Origin: DATBIS01 sp036556805
GTDB taxonomy: Bacteria; Actinomycetota; UBA4738; HRBIN12
Direction of reading: 5' to 3'
DNA: 12,722 nt
Assembly: GCA_036556805.1 (NCBI GenBank)
Contig: DATBIS010000083.1
Span: forward strand, 1-12,722
Positions 12,582 to 12,722 of this stretch are shown piece after piece. Every line of letters begins with the position of its first letter. Positions within the stretch are counted from its first letter, which is position 1. The notes under the pieces were generated by a model that saw nothing but the letters and a program-made list of their open reading frames with translations, was not told where the DNA came from and searched no databases. The position numbers and the translations under genes were made by a program.

Positions 12582-12722
12582 ATGACGACGAGCCTTGACC
12601 CCACGAGCATCGCCGAGGCCCTCCGCCGCAACGTGGAGAGCTGGACCCCCTCCGTCGATCGGGGGGAGGTCGGCCGCGTCATCGAGACGGGCGACGGCAT
12701 CGCGCGCGTACAGGGCCTGCCC
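12582..12722 (+). CDS. atpA: ATP synthase F1 subunit alpha, 3' truncated by window edge
   Basis: The frame opens at ATG 12582 and runs to the window end without a stop, giving 47 residues. EVGRVIETGDGIARVQGLP (29-47) is the conserved N-terminal beta-barrel segment of subunit alpha, where the usual form is EVGxVxxVxDGIAxVxGL. The preceding residues (ISxAL-like SIAEALRRNVESW) match the family's N-terminal helix. The subunit is the non-catalytic nucleotide-binding partner of beta in the F1 hexamer; its nucleotide-binding motifs lie beyond the window. The gene follows atpH by four bases, and gamma, beta and epsilon genes are expected downstream. Confidence 0.95.
   Translation, partial: MTTSLDPTSIAEALRRNVESWTPSVDRGEVGRVIETGDGIARVQGLP

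Overview
The window is about 12.7 kb of high-GC bacterial DNA. All genes run on the plus strand, packed tightly with many GTG starts and 4-base stop/start overlaps. Gene content and order point to a member of the Actinomycetota. The order (Sua5/TsaC) ... wecA ... atpI-atpB-E-F-H-A is the actinobacterial ATP-synthase neighbourhood. RpiB is of the mycobacterial active-site type, and -10-like TANNNT elements lie just upstream of starts that have no ribosome binding site. The class cannot be fixed from the sequence alone.

Region 1 (2-4089) is housekeeping: the 3' part of a YrdC/TsaC threonylcarbamoyl-AMP synthase, a low-molecular-weight protein tyrosine phosphatase, ribose-5-phosphate isomerase B, serine hydroxymethyltransferase (glyA) and a WecA/TagO-type polyprenyl-phosphate sugar-1-phosphate transferase. 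The run sua5-lmwPTP-rpiB-glyA ahead of the atp genes matches the Bacillus ywlC-ywlE-ywlF-glyA-atp order, so it looks like an ancient linkage.

Region 2 (4090-9637) is a complete five-gene polyamine-type ABC importer between wecA and the atp operon: PotA ATPase, a Tat-type lipoprotein receptor, PotB and PotC permeases, and a second, divergent Tat-type lipoprotein receptor. The first receptor keeps the aromatic residues that hold spermidine in E. coli PotD. In the second, by hand alignment, three of those positions are arginine and one is leucine, while the WxD motif is kept. This is the most unusual feature of the window. A 140-base gap upstream of potA holds an inverted repeat and a direct repeat of 31-base period that may be regulatory.

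Region 3 (9638-12722) is the start of the F1Fo ATP synthase operon: atpZ, atpI, atpB (a), atpE (c), atpF (b), atpH (delta) and the first 47 codons of atpA (alpha). It is preceded by a clear sigma70-type promoter (TTGACG, 18-base spacer, TATACT) placed so that the first mRNA is leaderless or nearly so, with a dyad symmetry 49 bases upstream of the -35. No RNA genes, mobile elements, CRISPR arrays or convincing intrinsic terminators were seen.
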